NCBI RefSeq assembly: GCF_014202505.1
Contig: NZ_JACHGW010000004.1
Coordinates: 248,001-312,000 of the forward strand
Direction: 5' to 3'
Origin: Armatimonas rosea
GTDB lineage: Bacteria; Armatimonadota; Armatimonadia; Armatimonadales; Armatimonadaceae
Length of the DNA stretch: 64,000 nucleotides
The notes beneath the pieces are model-generated. The model saw only the letters and a program-made list of their open reading frames with translations, was not told the origin of the DNA and did no database searches. Shown here piece after piece: positions 8,282 to 17,209 of this stretch; the first letter of the stretch is position 1, and each line of letters begins with the position of its first letter. A program made the translations under genes and the position numbers.

Positions 8282-9118
8282 GTGGCCCAACTTGCTCTAC
8301 GCCGAAAGGCGATGTTCTCCGCTGCACATGCCTACTGGCTCCCGGCGCTCTCCGACGAGGAAAACCGGGCACTCTTTGGGAAGTGGGCATCGAAGTGGGG
8401 GCACGGCCACAACTATGAGGTGGAGCTGACGGTAGCGGGGACGCTCGACGAGCGCTCGGGGATGGTGGTCAATATCACAGATGTCGATAAGGCGCTCAAG
8501 CGAGCCCTCCGGCCCCTGCGGGATAAGCACCTGACCTACGAGGTGCCCTACTTCGCGCAGAATCCCCCCACCACAGAGAATATTGTCCGGTATATCGCCA
8601 CGGCCTTTCGCACCGAGTTCACCGACCCCGCGGCGACTCTGACAAAACTTTTGGTCTGGGAGACCCCCACCCTTTCCGCTTTTATGGACTTTCAGGAGAG
8701 TGACACGATGATCGCCTTGACCCGCACCCTCGACTTTGCCGCCGCCCATCGGCTCCATGCGCCAGGCTTGAGCGACAGCGAGAATCTTGCGGTCTTTGGA
8801 AAGTGCAACAACCCCCATGGGCATGGGCACAACTACGGTGTCGAGGTGACGGTGATCGGGGAGCCCGACCCAAAGACCGGGATGATTGTCGATCTGATCG
8901 CCCTAGACAGAGTTCTTGAGACCGAGATCATGGCACGCTACGACCACAAGCACCTCAACGACGACACCGACGATTTTCGGGAGTCTAACCCAACCAGTGA
9001 GAACCTGACCCTCGCCATCTGGCGTCACCTAGAGAACAAGATCCCGGCTCCCGCGCGGCTCCATAAAGTGGTCGTGCGCGAGACCGACCGTAACTACTTC
9101 GAGTACACCGGAAACTAA
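8282..9118 (+). CDS. Tandem double-domain 6-pyruvoyl-tetrahydropterin synthase/QueD-like protein
   Basis: 278 aa from a GTG at 8282; the next ATG (8312) would cut into the first beta strand. Two full PTPS folds are fused. Domain 1 (about 1-135) keeps the zinc His pattern FSAAH and GHGHNY but has FGKWASKW where the catalytic Cys should be. Domain 2 (about 140-278) has [21 protein letters not shown] and a C-terminal Glu, so all zinc and catalytic residues are present, and it resembles eukaryotic-type PTPS. The enzyme acts on 7,8-dihydroneopterin triphosphate, the FolE2 product, and folE2 follows 65 nt downstream. Domain 1 is probably structural or regulatory. Confidence 0.9.
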   Translation: MAQLALRRKAMFSAAHAYWLPALSDEENRALFGKWASKWGHGHNYEVELTVAGTLDERSGMVVNITDVDKALKRALRPLRDKHLTYEVPYFAQNPPTTENIVRYIATAFRTEFTDPAATLTKLLVWETPTLSAFMDFQESDTMIALTRTLDFAAAHRLHAPGLSDSENLAVFGKCNNPHGHGHNYGVEVTVIGEPDPKTGMIVDLIALDRVLETEIMARYDHKHLNDDTDDFRESNPTSENLTLAIWRHLENKIPAPARLHKVVVRETDRNYFEYTGN

Positions 9119-9130
9119 ATTTTTTGGAGA

Positions 9131-9183
9131 GCCCGCACGGTTCGTCGGCAACAACCGGCAGGCTCCAGAGAGGAACCACTACC
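9131..9183 (+). promoter_or_regulatory. Candidate THF-II (folE-motif) riboswitch
   Basis: The leader of folE2 folds into one hairpin. GGTTC (9139-9143) pairs with GAACC (9173-9177), GTCGG (9144-9148) pairs with CCGGC (9155-9159), and the loop is CAACAA. An unpaired 13-nt segment AGGCTCCAGAGAG (9160-9172) sits on the 3' side only. The Shine-Dalgarno-like GAGAGGA (9168-9174) lies in this bulge and the closing stem, 9 nt before the ATG, so ligand-stabilised folding would hide it. Single-hairpin architecture, SD sequestration and position before a folE gene all match the THF-II class. I could not compare it base by base with the published consensus. Confidence 0.55.
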
Positions 9184-10182
9184 ATGTCAAAACCGACCCC
9201 TTCCTTGACGCCGTCGCCCCGTATGTTCTTTCACGACACCGACTCCCCCGCGCAGCCCCTCGTGGAGCGGCGTTATGATAGCGATTTTGTCCCGTCCGAA
9301 GAGTACCGCGCCTCGCTCCCGGACATGACCCTGACCCGCAATGCGATCCAAGGCGCCAATGTCCCTATCCAGCAGGTCGGCATCTCGGGCTTCCGCCTGC
9401 CCCTGCGCTTTGTCACCGAGAGCGGCGAGCACACCACGCTCGAGGCACGCGTCACCGGCTCCGTCTCCCTAGAGGCCAACCTCAAGGGCATCAACATGAG
9501 CCGCATCATGCGCACCTTCTACGAGCACAAAGACGCTGCCTTTACGCCGGACACGCTCACGGCGATCTTGCGCGACTACCAGGCGCAGGTCGGTGGGCTC
9601 CATGCGCGGCTGAAGGTCGGCTTCTCCTACCCCATGCTCCAGCAGAGCCTTCGCAGTGGGCTCGCCGGCTACCAGTACTACACGGTCAGCTACCAAGCCA
9701 GCCTCGATGCCCGTGGCACCCTGCGCCGCTTCATTAACTTTGATTTTGTGTACTCGTCGGCGTGCCCCTGCTCCGCCGAGCTGGCCGAGCACGCCCGCCT
9801 GACCCGCAATGTCTACGCCATCCCGCACAGCCAGCGCTCCAAGGCCCGCATCCAGCTTGAGCTCACCGAGGGGGCGACGCTGACGGTGGAGGAGATCCAG
9901 CGTCACTGCCTCGCCGCCCTCCAGACCGAGACCCAGGTCATGGTCAAGCGAGAGGACGAGCAGGCCTTTGCGGAGCTCAACGGCACCTACATCAAGTTTG
10001 TGGAAGATGCGGCACGGCTACTCTTTGAGCGCTTCGATAGCGACCCACGGGTGAAGGACTTTGAGATCGCCTGTGCGCACCTGGAGAGCCTTCATAGCCA
10101 CGATGCGGTCAGTGTGATCTGCAAGGGAATCGAGGGCGGGTACCAGGCGGACTTTGTGGATTTTGAAACACTGATCTGCTAG
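9184..10182 (+). CDS. folE2: GTP cyclohydrolase FolE2 (type IB)
   Basis: 332 aa. It converts GTP to 7,8-dihydroneopterin triphosphate, the first step to folate, queuosine or biopterin-type pterins. Family features include [14 protein letters not shown] near the N-terminus, [17 protein letters not shown], the metal-ligand segment [16 protein letters not shown] and the late [14 protein letters not shown]. FolE2 enzymes use varied metals, unlike zinc-dependent FolE. The ATG at 9184 is chosen because it follows the Shine-Dalgarno in the leader hairpin; an in-frame TTG at 9124 lies inside the leader. The upstream PTPS gene makes this a two-step pterin unit. Confidence 0.95.
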   Translation: MSKPTPSLTPSPRMFFHDTDSPAQPLVERRYDSDFVPSEEYRASLPDMTLTRNAIQGANVPIQQVGISGFRLPLRFVTESGEHTTLEARVTGSVSLEANLKGINMSRIMRTFYEHKDAAFTPDTLTAILRDYQAQVGGLHARLKVGFSYPMLQQSLRSGLAGYQYYTVSYQASLDARGTLRRFINFDFVYSSACPCSAELAEHARLTRNVYAIPHSQRSKARIQLELTEGATLTVEEIQRHCLAALQTETQVMVKREDEQAFAELNGTYIKFVEDAARLLFERFDSDPRVKDFEIACAHLESLHSHDAVSVICKGIEGGYQADFVDFETLIC

Positions 10183-10271
10183 CCTCGCGGGGAAGGTGAG
10201 AATTTGGCTCAATTTCGGGGTAAGATGGGATAGCATTGCGCCCTAGCGCACATCGAAAGGATCCCCTCAGC

Positions 10272-11669
10272 ATGCCCGTGTCCCCAGCGGACCCGTCCCA
10301 TACCCAGTACTCGTTTCGTTTTCTGGAGCACCAGCATGCCCTTGAGCTACGTTGTGGAAGTGCGTCCGAGGCGAGCACCGCACTCGCACAGCTTGCACAG
10401 CGACAGGCAGCGCAGGCGGCCACGCAGCTCTCAACTCTGCAGACCGAGCATCCCCCCGCGCCGGATCCCGTCGCCGGGGAGAGCCTCTTTGCCGATGCCC
10501 AAGAGCAGCAGGCGACCTTTGAGGCCCTGACGGTCAACTACGATCCGATGCTCCGTGAGATGGCGATTCAAGGGCGGCAGGCGCTGAAGAATGGGATCTG
10601 CCTCACGGGGCGAGAGCAGGTTGAGGAGCTCCGCGATGCCCTCAAGCTCTTGCAAGGGGTTCTGGCCAATCCTATCGGGAGCCGTAACTACGCGGTCTGG
10701 TTTGAGGTTGCCTGGCTGCAGTGGTCTCTGGGTCTTCCCCTGACAGAGGCCACGGACAGCTTCTACCACACAGCTCGCCTCTCGAACAACACCAATCCTG
10801 GCTACCGACTCCGTGCGCTCCGCCACCAAGCCTTCTTGCTCGGCGAGCAGGGTAAGTGGGACGAGGCATGGACCGTGGGTCAAACCGCGACCGAGCTATC
10901 TACCGTGAGCGATCCCCACTTCTGGATTGAGCAGGCACGCTACGCGCTTCTGGCCGGCCACCCCGACGAGGCCACGACCCTCTTGAAGCGTGCGCTCGAC
11001 CACGATCCCACCAGTGCCTTTGCCCTCTACTCGGAGCCCGACCTCGCCCCGCTCTACGGAACCTGTAGCACGATCCTCGATTCTTTTGCCGCGTCGGCCC
11101 GTGAGACCGCCCACCAGGAGCTGGAGCGCCTTCAGGAGGCCAGGAAACTCAATGCGTACCTAGAGCAGCAGCTTGGGATCACCCTAGAGCTCCCCACTCC
11201 CCTGGTTGTCCCTGAGAACTTCGCCCAGAGCGGCATCTTTCAGGCACACAGCCTCGCACGCCGCGCCCACCGCGAGGCGACTCAGATTCTCGACACCGCG
11301 ATTGCTCGGGTTGAAAAAGAGAAGGAGGTCGCGCAGGGCAATGCGCGGCGCCTGAAGATCCAGATCGACCAAGCCCTCTCAGAGAAGACCTACTACGAAG
11401 GTAGCCTGAAAAACATCGAGGAGCATGCCCGCGAGTCGGGGTTCTCGCTGCACCCGTATACCTTCAACAACCCCTTCTTCCGACGGCGCAACCAGAAGGC
11501 AGAAGACGTCCGGTTTGCCTACGAGTCGTTCAAGCAGAAGCTCACCCAGTGCGATCAGTTCCTCAAGGAGCACCTCCCCGCCATGGAGGCGACCTACGAC
11601 AAGCAAGAGTCTCGGCACCAGCAGGTAGCCGCTGTACTCGAGCAGCTTATCGCCCAGCGCGCGGCTTAG
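10272..11669 (+). CDS. TPR-like protein with C-terminal coiled coil
   Basis: 465 aa; the ATG at 10272 follows an AAAGGA about 11 nt upstream, whereas the in-frame TTG at 10236 has no ribosome-binding site. Residues about 130-280 contain helical repeats resembling TPRs (EQARYALLAGHPDEATTLL followed by KRALDHDPTSAFALY). Residues about 310-460 are heptad-rich (RVEKEKEVAQGNARRLKIQI and similar), predicting a long coiled coil. No signal peptide, so cytoplasmic. The function is unknown; assembly or scaffolding is a guess. The 3' end overlaps the convergent lipoprotein gene by 23 nt. Confidence 0.75.
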   Translation: MPVSPADPSHTQYSFRFLEHQHALELRCGSASEASTALAQLAQRQAAQAATQLSTLQTEHPPAPDPVAGESLFADAQEQQATFEALTVNYDPMLREMAIQGRQALKNGICLTGREQVEELRDALKLLQGVLANPIGSRNYAVWFEVAWLQWSLGLPLTEATDSFYHTARLSNNTNPGYRLRALRHQAFLLGEQGKWDEAWTVGQTATELSTVSDPHFWIEQARYALLAGHPDEATTLLKRALDHDPTSAFALYSEPDLAPLYGTCSTILDSFAASARETAHQELERLQEARKLNAYLEQQLGITLELPTPLVVPENFAQSGIFQAHSLARRAHREATQILDTAIARVEKEKEVAQGNARRLKIQIDQALSEKTYYEGSLKNIEEHARESGFSLHPYTFNNPFFRRRNQKAEDVRFAYESFKQKLTQCDQFLKEHLPAMEATYDKQESRHQQVAAVLEQLIAQRAA

Positions 11670-12234
11670 GGAGCGTGTAGCCGGAGAAGAACTCGCGCCG
11701 CGCCAGCTCGTGGCCATCACTGGCGGCGGTTAGGACAAGGCGTGCCATCAGCAGCGTCTGGTTCTTCCCCTCGGCCCGCTCCTGTGGCCCGCCCGTCTCC
11801 AGTGTTGTCGGCGTGAGAGTTGCCAGCACGGTCCGCGCTCTCTCGGACTCGTCGCAGGTAGCGGGAAAGCCACTCACGGTACAGGAGAGCCGCCTGCGTC
11901 GCAGCTCATTGTTGAGCTCGCGCCCAATCCTGTCCACGACGGAGCGGACATCTTGCGGACGGATGCCCTGCCCAATCACCTGAACGAACGCCGCTTCGTC
12001 GGCGGCCAAGACAACACGGGTTCGTGGCCCGCCCAGCAACGGCGGATCGGGCGTGGCCGAGAGGGATCGGGTCATCGGTCCCAGGAGTGTCTCCCCGATC
12101 TGCGCCGTGACCAGGGGGATCATGGAGTCGAGCTCTGGTCGGCTTGGCCCCCGCCCTCCCCGGCACCCCGCCACCAACACGAGCCCACAGACAGCCCCAA
12201 GAACCTCAAATCGCTTCCGGTGCGTAGGTTTCAT
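11647..12234 (-). CDS. Hypothetical lipoprotein
   Basis: 195 aa. The start MKPTHRKRFEV at 12234 is preceded by GGGAGAG at good spacing; an ATG at 12249 has its purines too close. The signal peptide ends in the lipobox LVLVAGC, so membrane anchoring after lipidation is expected. Two cysteines (LSCTVSGFPATC) lie mid-protein and could form a disulphide. No recognised domain. It is divergent from the PEP-CTERM gene across an A/T-rich promoter region (12250-12390). Confidence 0.75.
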   Translation of the reverse strand: MKPTHRKRFEVLGAVCGLVLVAGCRGGRGPSRPELDSMIPLVTAQIGETLLGPMTRSLSATPDPPLLGGPRTRVVLAADEAAFVQVIGQGIRPQDVRSVVDRIGRELNNELRRRRLSCTVSGFPATCDESERARTVLATLTPTTLETGGPQERAEGKNQTLLMARLVLTAASDGHELARREFFSGYTLPKPRAGR

Positions 12235-12359
12235 ATCGTACTCTCCCATTCCCTCTTTTAGATAATCTATATAGGTATTTCATTCAGTTTATCATCCGCA
12301 GAATTACTAGGTTTTCGCCCAAAGCGAACAAAGCTCCTCGCAATTCGTGTCTGACATTG

Positions 12360-12365
12360 TATAAT
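12360..12365 (+). promoter_or_regulatory. Promoter -10 box for PEP-CTERM gene
   Basis: A consensus TATAAT lies in the A/T-rich divergent region, 25 nt before the GTG start, leaving room for a leader with the AAGGGAGA ribosome-binding site. No clear -35 is seen 17 nt upstream. The opposite strand carries TATAGATTAT-like sequence near 12268 that could serve the lipoprotein gene. Confidence 0.5.
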
Positions 12366-12390
12366 AAGGCCGATGATTAAGGGAGACAGT

Positions 12391-13224
12391 GTGAAGAAGT
12401 TTACATTCGTTGTGGTGAGTGGCTTTGGCTTGTTGTCGGGAGTCTATGCCCAAGAGGGGCAAGAAGGGACACCGACACTGGTTGCGCCTGCACCTGTACT
12501 TCCGGTCTTTACCCCCCAGAGTGTTCGCCCGGGTCGCGACCGCTTTAGCAACTCTCCTGCCCTCACCCTCGATGGCCTCGTGGAGACACTCAAGACCAAC
12601 GCGACCTTTCGCAAGAACCTCTCCAAGCACTTCGCCATTCCCGAGGACCGCCTCCTGGGTTTTGTGGCCGATGCGCTCGTCCCTCAGGTCCTCTCCGCCG
12701 ACTCCCGGGTTCAAAACTACGGCGTGACCAAGAGTGGGCTAATCTACCACAAGAACACGACACTCAAGAAGGGAACTCGTGTCTGGGGCCTGCGCGATGG
12801 CACTCCGATCCTCAAGTGGGACTGCTCCAATCCCTTGCTCCTTGAGCTACCGGTCAAGCGGCGCGTTCCGAAACCCACCCCGGTTGGTCTCTGGAAGGAA
12901 AAGGGAATCGCTCCGCCCGAGGCGACCCTCCTGCCTCCCACGGAGCTCGGGGCTCCTATGGGGATCACGCTTGCGCTGGAGAAGCCAGGCGACCCTCTCC
13001 TTCCACCGCCCCCGTTTACACCGACCCCGACACCCGGCAACCCGACATCTCCGCGCTCGTCTAGCATGATCACCCGGTCTGGGGTTCCCCTGTTGCCGGT
13101 TGCCGGGGTCTTTGGGCTCGTTGTGCGAAGCCAGACTGCCCCCACGAGTGTCCCTGAGCCCACAACAATCGCTCTCCTTGGGCTAGGTGCACTCGGCCTG
13201 CTCACCCTGCGCCGACAGCGGTAA
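12391..13224 (+). CDS. PEP-CTERM exported protein
   Basis: 277 aa from a GTG at 12391 with AAGGGAGA 5-6 nt upstream; an in-frame ATG at 12373 lacks a site. An N-terminal signal peptide (VKKFTFVVVSGFGLLSGV) ends near AQ. A Pro-rich stretch around 200-230 precedes the C-terminal sorting signal VPEPTTIALLGLGALGLL and a basic tail RRQR. PEP-CTERM proteins are processed by exosortase and placed in the envelope or extracellular matrix. The middle domain is not recognised. The cyclase gene starts 34 nt downstream but has its own -10 box. Confidence 0.85.
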   Translation: MKKFTFVVVSGFGLLSGVYAQEGQEGTPTLVAPAPVLPVFTPQSVRPGRDRFSNSPALTLDGLVETLKTNATFRKNLSKHFAIPEDRLLGFVADALVPQVLSADSRVQNYGVTKSGLIYHKNTTLKKGTRVWGLRDGTPILKWDCSNPLLLELPVKRRVPKPTPVGLWKEKGIAPPEATLLPPTELGAPMGITLALEKPGDPLLPPPPFTPTPTPGNPTSPRSSSMITRSGVPLLPVAGVFGLVVRSQTAPTSVPEPTTIALLGLGALGLLTLRRQR

Positions 13225-13246
13225 CGACGGAGCTGCCAGGGTTAGG

Positions 13247-13252
13247 TACACT
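13247..13252 (+). promoter_or_regulatory. Leaderless -10 box (TACACT) of cyclase gene
   Basis: GGTACACT with the hexamer exactly 6 nt before the ATG at 13259, matching the window-wide GGTANANT-N6-ATG pattern. No Shine-Dalgarno is present. Confidence 0.55.
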
Positions 13253-13258
13253 GGTAGC

Positions 13259-15838
13259 ATGCGATCACTCTGGCGTCGGCCCTGGGTCTGGGGCCTGCTG
13301 TTCTTTCTCGGTCTCCTGGTGGTCTGCCGTGGCTCGGGAGCGACCCCCGCTGTTTTGATCGAGCTAGCGTGCCTTAGTGTCGTCTTCGTCATGGCCGCTA
13401 CCTGGGGCATCTTCCACCCCAAGCGAATCTTTCCCCATGGCAGTGTCGCCGTCCGAGATGCCCTGCTCGCCTCGGTCGTTGTCTTTTTCCTCACCCGCGG
13501 GATCCTTGCCATCGCCTCCGTCAACAACGACCGCCTCTCCACCGACATCCCCGCGATGGGCCCTTACTTCCCGCTCCTAGCCTCTGGGGTTCTCAGCATA
13601 TTGCTATTTCCCGTGTTGCTCTGGTTCAACCTGACCCTCGTTGCGCTCGCAGGAATGGCCAGCAAGAGTGCCCCCGCTGCAGAGCGCTCGATCCTCCCTC
13701 TCTTTTGGCCGGTTCTGTTTGTCTCTGTCATCTTGGACATCCTGATTCTTGCTGCGGGTAAGACGAGTGGCCCAGGAGGCGTCAACCGCGCGGAGCACCT
13801 CTGGCCAACGATGGGTGCGAGTGTCTTCTCTCCCTTGACAGCACTCTTTCTCACCCTTGAGCTACAAGGGCATGGGAAGGACTTCTCGCACGTAACCCAG
13901 CGCCTCCGCGTGTTTCTCCAGCGTCGGTGTACCCGACAGCGGGGCTGGGGCCCCCGAGACTTTCGTGGTCTCGTCCTAGGCGGTATCACGGGAGTCCTCA
14001 CCCTCACTCTTCTATCGTCGCCGCTTCTCTACGCCTTTATTGCCCCCTACGAAGGGATTGCCTACTCCGCTGCCACCCAGCTTGGTAACCAGTCCAGCAT
14101 CCTGAGCGGTGCTCTAGAGACAAACGAGCGCCTCTCGATCCCTGCTCTGGCAGCCGTACTCCCAAAGAACCCCGAGCGGCTCCAGGCACTGCAGAAGATG
14201 GTGCTGATCTCCTACGACGATAGCGCACGGCACATGGCCCTCAAGACATCGGAGGCCCATGTCCAAGCGCAGCTATTGAAGCATATCGCCGTCGGCCACC
14301 CTAGGGCGATCACGCTTCCCTTTAGCCACGATGATCCCGATGCCCCGCTGGGGACACTGATAAAGTCTGCTCTCCCACGCGCGGAGCCCGGCCGCCCCCG
14401 TGAGAGTAGCGACTACCCCGAGCTCGCAAAGGCGATCAAGGCCGCAGGGTGCGTCTATCTGCTTCCTCTCTCAAGCCTAGACAACGATGCCAAGACAGAG
14501 AGCTCACCCCGTGCGGCCCTCTTCCAGAGTGCCTACAAAGTTGCGTCGCACCGCCTGGACATCAGCGGCTCACCGGATATCCCCGCCCTCAATCTCAAGC
14601 AGTCGCCTCCCCCCCTTGCCCTCGCACTGGCGCAAGGGGAACGCTCCAGCATGCCCCAAGGCGAGCAAGTGCTGATCGACTACCGCCACGAGCTGCCGCA
14701 AGTCCGCCTCCCCATCGCGGCCTCACAGATTCTCCAGGAGCAGAGCCTCTACGACCCGGTGAGCCGTACGTGGAAGCCAGCGAAGGAGTTCTTCACCGAC
14801 AAGTATGTCTTTATCGAGCCGCTCTCACCGCGGCTCCGCGCCACCCCGCTCGGGCTTCGTAACGAGATGGAGGTGCATGCTCAAGCAACCGCGACATTGT
14901 TACAGAAAACGCACTTTACAGACTCTCCCCCGCTCTCGACCGTCCTCCTTACCCTTGTGGTAGCCGCGCTCGTGGGGCAGCTCTGTGTCGGGCGTGCGCC
15001 CCTGGAGTCACTCTGGAAGATCGCTCTTCCGCTTCTTTTAGTGATCGGGGTGGGAGTCGTCTTCACCGCGTTTACTCCCCAACGGGTTAATCCCGTGCTG
15101 CCCATCCTTGGCGGGATTCTCTCCTTTGTGACGGTCACGCAGTTTACGTTTGCGATGGAGCGCGACGAGCGCACGCGCAACCGGGAGCTTCTTGGGCGCT
15201 TTGTCGCACCGCAAGCAATCGACGAGATCCTCAAAGACCCGGAGGGCAAGCTGGGGCTGGGTGGAACGCGCCGCCGGATTGTCGTGCTGTTTGTGGATGT
15301 GCGCGGCTTCTCTGGCTTTGCGGAGAAGCGAACGCCGGAAGAGGTGGTGACGACGATGAACCGCTACCTGGCGATCATGACCGATGTGCTCAATTTCCAC
15401 GAGGGCATCCTGGATAAGTACACAGGAGATGGCCTCATGGCTCTGTTTCTCGTGGAGGAGGTGACCCAGTCGATTGACGTGCTGCGCGCCGTCGAGGCGG
15501 CCCAAGACATGGCACGAGAGGTCCAGGCACTCGCTCAGACCATGAAAGCGGAGGGAGGAGACGCACTTGCGGTGGGAATGGGCCTACACTACGGCGAGGC
15601 CGTTGTGGGAATGGTGGGCCACCCTACGCGCCAGATCAACTACACCGCCCTGGGTCACACCGTCGTGGTGGCCGCACGTCTCCAGACCCTTGCTGCGGGC
15701 GGAGAGATCATCCTCAGTGAGGCGGTCTACCGTGCCCTCCCCCCTGGCAGTATCGCCGGCGAGCTGGGCGAGTCCGTGACAGTCAAGGGCGTGGCCGAGC
15801 CCGTGCCGATCTACCGAATGCGAGTCCCGGAGAAATGA
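13259..15838 (+). CDS. CHASE2-type class III adenylate/guanylate cyclase homologue
   Basis: 859 aa. N-terminal membrane segments (about 1-270) come first, then a CHASE2-like extracytoplasmic sensor region (about 280-560). Three further membrane helices near 575-650 are followed by a class III cyclase catalytic domain (about 670-850). Metal-binding aspartates are present (LFVDVRGFSGF and KYTGDGLMALF), and the conserved Arg remains in VVVAARLQ. However, the usual IGDTVNLAARL region reads LGHTVVVAARL: the substrate-selecting Asp is His and the transition-state Asn is Val. The fold is clear; cAMP/cGMP output is uncertain. The start follows a leaderless -10 box. Confidence 0.88.
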   Translation: MRSLWRRPWVWGLLFFLGLLVVCRGSGATPAVLIELACLSVVFVMAATWGIFHPKRIFPHGSVAVRDALLASVVVFFLTRGILAIASVNNDRLSTDIPAMGPYFPLLASGVLSILLFPVLLWFNLTLVALAGMASKSAPAAERSILPLFWPVLFVSVILDILILAAGKTSGPGGVNRAEHLWPTMGASVFSPLTALFLTLELQGHGKDFSHVTQRLRVFLQRRCTRQRGWGPRDFRGLVLGGITGVLTLTLLSSPLLYAFIAPYEGIAYSAATQLGNQSSILSGALETNERLSIPALAAVLPKNPERLQALQKMVLISYDDSARHMALKTSEAHVQAQLLKHIAVGHPRAITLPFSHDDPDAPLGTLIKSALPRAEPGRPRESSDYPELAKAIKAAGCVYLLPLSSLDNDAKTESSPRAALFQSAYKVASHRLDISGSPDIPALNLKQSPPPLALALAQGERSSMPQGEQVLIDYRHELPQVRLPIAASQILQEQSLYDPVSRTWKPAKEFFTDKYVFIEPLSPRLRATPLGLRNEMEVHAQATATLLQKTHFTDSPPLSTVLLTLVVAALVGQLCVGRAPLESLWKIALPLLLVIGVGVVFTAFTPQRVNPVLPILGGILSFVTVTQFTFAMERDERTRNRELLGRFVAPQAIDEILKDPEGKLGLGGTRRRIVVLFVDVRGFSGFAEKRTPEEVVTTMNRYLAIMTDVLNFHEGILDKYTGDGLMALFLVEEVTQSIDVLRAVEAAQDMAREVQALAQTMKAEGGDALAVGMGLHYGEAVVGMVGHPTRQINYTALGHTVVVAARLQTLAAGGEIILSEAVYRALPPGSIAGELGESVTVKGVAEPVPIYRMRVPEK

Positions 15839-15850
15839 CAGAAACGACGA

Positions 15851-15880
15851 AGAGCCACAGAGCAATTGCTCTGTGGCTCT
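15851..15880. terminator. Perfect 30-nt palindrome, bidirectional terminator-like
   Basis: Arms AGAGCCACAGAGCAA and TTGCTCTGTGGCTCT are perfectly complementary with no spacer. It lies between the convergent cyclase (ends 15838) and small lipoprotein (ends 15904) genes, as expected for a shared terminator. No long T-tract follows on either strand, so it may instead protect 3' ends or bind a protein. Confidence 0.6.
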
Positions 15881-15903
15881 CGATATCCGTTCTCGGTTAA
15901 AAC

Positions 15904-16107
15904 CTACGGAGGCGGGGGCTGCATCCCCTTCGGCGCGGTGCCGGCCGGGGGCTTTACCTGGGTGGAGACATTGGCAGCGTTCTTGGCCGCCTCCGACTCC
16001 TCCTTGGACTGCTTCTCGCCACAGCCTGCGAGCACCAGGAGAGGTGCCGCCACCGTGAGGGCAAGAAGGAAAAGGGAGATTCGCTTGATCATATTGATTG
16101 AGCTCAT
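15904..16107 (-). CDS. Small lipoprotein
   Basis: 67 aa (62 if the second ATG at 16092 is used). Signal peptide ISLFLLALTVAAPLLVLAGC with the lipobox LAGC, then a short charged region (GEKQSKEESEAAKNAA) and a Pro-rich tail ending PPPP. It lies 40 nt downstream of the prepilin gene on the same strand, behind a strong hairpin that touches the first ATG. Neither start has a clear ribosome-binding site. An envelope role is inferred from the lipobox; nothing more can be said. Confidence 0.7.
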   Translation of the reverse strand: MSSINMIKRISLFLLALTVAAPLLVLAGCGEKQSKEESEAAKNAANVSTQVKPPAGTAPKGMQPPPP

Positions 16108-16129
16108 CCCGGGGGCCAGGCCCCCGGGA
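16107..16129 (-). terminator. Strong G/C hairpin between prepilin and lipoprotein genes
   Basis: TCCCGGGGGCC and GGCCCCCGGGA are separated by one base, a perfect inverted repeat of 11 bp that reaches the first base of the possible ATG at 16107. No T-run follows, so partial termination, mRNA stabilisation or translation control of the lipoprotein are all possible. Confidence 0.5.
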
Positions 16130-16147
16130 CTTCCTTTCTGAGGACGA

Positions 16148-17032
16148 TTACTGCTGAGGACCAGACTCGAAGCGGGGATCCCACAGGTACTTCGAGTAGT
16201 CGGTCACGCGGGTTGCGGTACAGTTCAGCGCCAGGTTGACGTTGTTGGTACCGGAGGCCATGTAGCCCACCTTCTGGAACTTAGCATGGCCATCGGCGAA
16301 GGTCACGTTACCACCCTCGTTGTGACGGAACGCGAAGCCATCAGTATTGCCCCACTTGCCGTTGACAGCACCACCCGCGGTGGAGTAGTAGCTGACACAG
16401 CCGATTCCCCAGCCTACACCGGAAGGACCGTAGAAGTACTTCTGGGAAGGATAGGCATCGGGCGGGTTGACGGTACCACCCAGGACGGTAGCGGCACCGA
16501 AGGCATCGCGTGCACCGGAGTCGGTGACGGCGACGATGTCCGCGGGGCGGCCGATCGAAGCGACGGAGACGCCACTGAAGTACTGCAGCGCGGCGTTACC
16601 CGGGTCGCCGGAGGGGTTCAGGGTGCTGAGGTAGCCGTAGTTGTAGCCGTAGCTAACCAGGTAGCAAGCCGTGAAGGCGTCGGTGGACTGCGGCTTGTCC
16701 GACGGGCAGCTGTAGATGCCCCAGTTCTTAAGATAAGGATAGATGGCGACGGTCCACATCATACGGGGTGCAGCAGCAGCAGCATTGATGGGGTTGACCG
16801 GGCGGGGGCTCTGGTTGGTGAAGTGCAGCGGGTAGGTTTCATCGTAGTCCTGGGCATACATCATCATGCCAAGACCAATCTGCTTCATGTTGGACAAACA
16901 AGCTGTCGCGCGGGCCTTCTCACGAGCCTGTGCAAAAACAGGGAAGAGGATAGCAGCGAGGATAGCGATAATCGCGATCACAACAAGGAGCTCGATGAGT
17001 GTGAATGCTCCCCGTGTACGTTTTTGAGACAT
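16148..17032 (-). CDS. DUF1559-type prepilin-like protein (H-X9-DG)
   Basis: 294 aa. A class III prepilin leader MSQKRTRG precedes the methylation/hydrophobic segment [20 protein letters not shown]; cleavage after Gly is expected by a PilD-type peptidase. The C-terminal region has [18 protein letters not shown], the H-X9-DG motif of a family greatly expanded in Armatimonadota and Planctomycetota. It is likely a pseudopilin or surface-fibre protein. GGAAG precedes the ATG. The 177-nt upstream region contains TTGACA but no well-spaced -10. Confidence 0.93.
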   Translation of the reverse strand: MSQKRTRGAFTLIELLVVIAIIAILAAILFPVFAQAREKARATACLSNMKQIGLGMMMYAQDYDETYPLHFTNQSPRPVNPINAAAAAPRMMWTVAIYPYLKNWGIYSCPSDKPQSTDAFTACYLVSYGYNYGYLSTLNPSGDPGNAALQYFSGVSVASIGRPADIVAVTDSGARDAFGAATVLGGTVNPPDAYPSQKYFYGPSGVGWGIGCVSYYSTAGGAVNGKWGNTDGFAFRHNEGGNVTFADGHAKFQKVGYMASGTNNVNLALNCTATRVTDYSKYLWDPRFESGPQQ

Positions 17033-17209
17033 AACTTCCGATACCTTTCGATTTTTCAGTCAATCTAAGAGATTACCAAGCCACCTGTCACCTCTGTGCC
17101 ACTCAGGTAGCTAAATAGAACTTTCCAAATGATTCAGGACAGTACCAGCCTGTATAGTGCCATAAATTCTGGTTTCTGTCAAATAATTCGGTAGCCTACT
17201 CAATTACGG

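Noticed and set aside
9131-9183. SAM-I or preQ1 riboswitch for the folE2 leader
   Set aside because: CGGCAAC resembles a SAM-I fragment, but the multi-helix junction is missing. The A-rich tail of preQ1-I is also missing.
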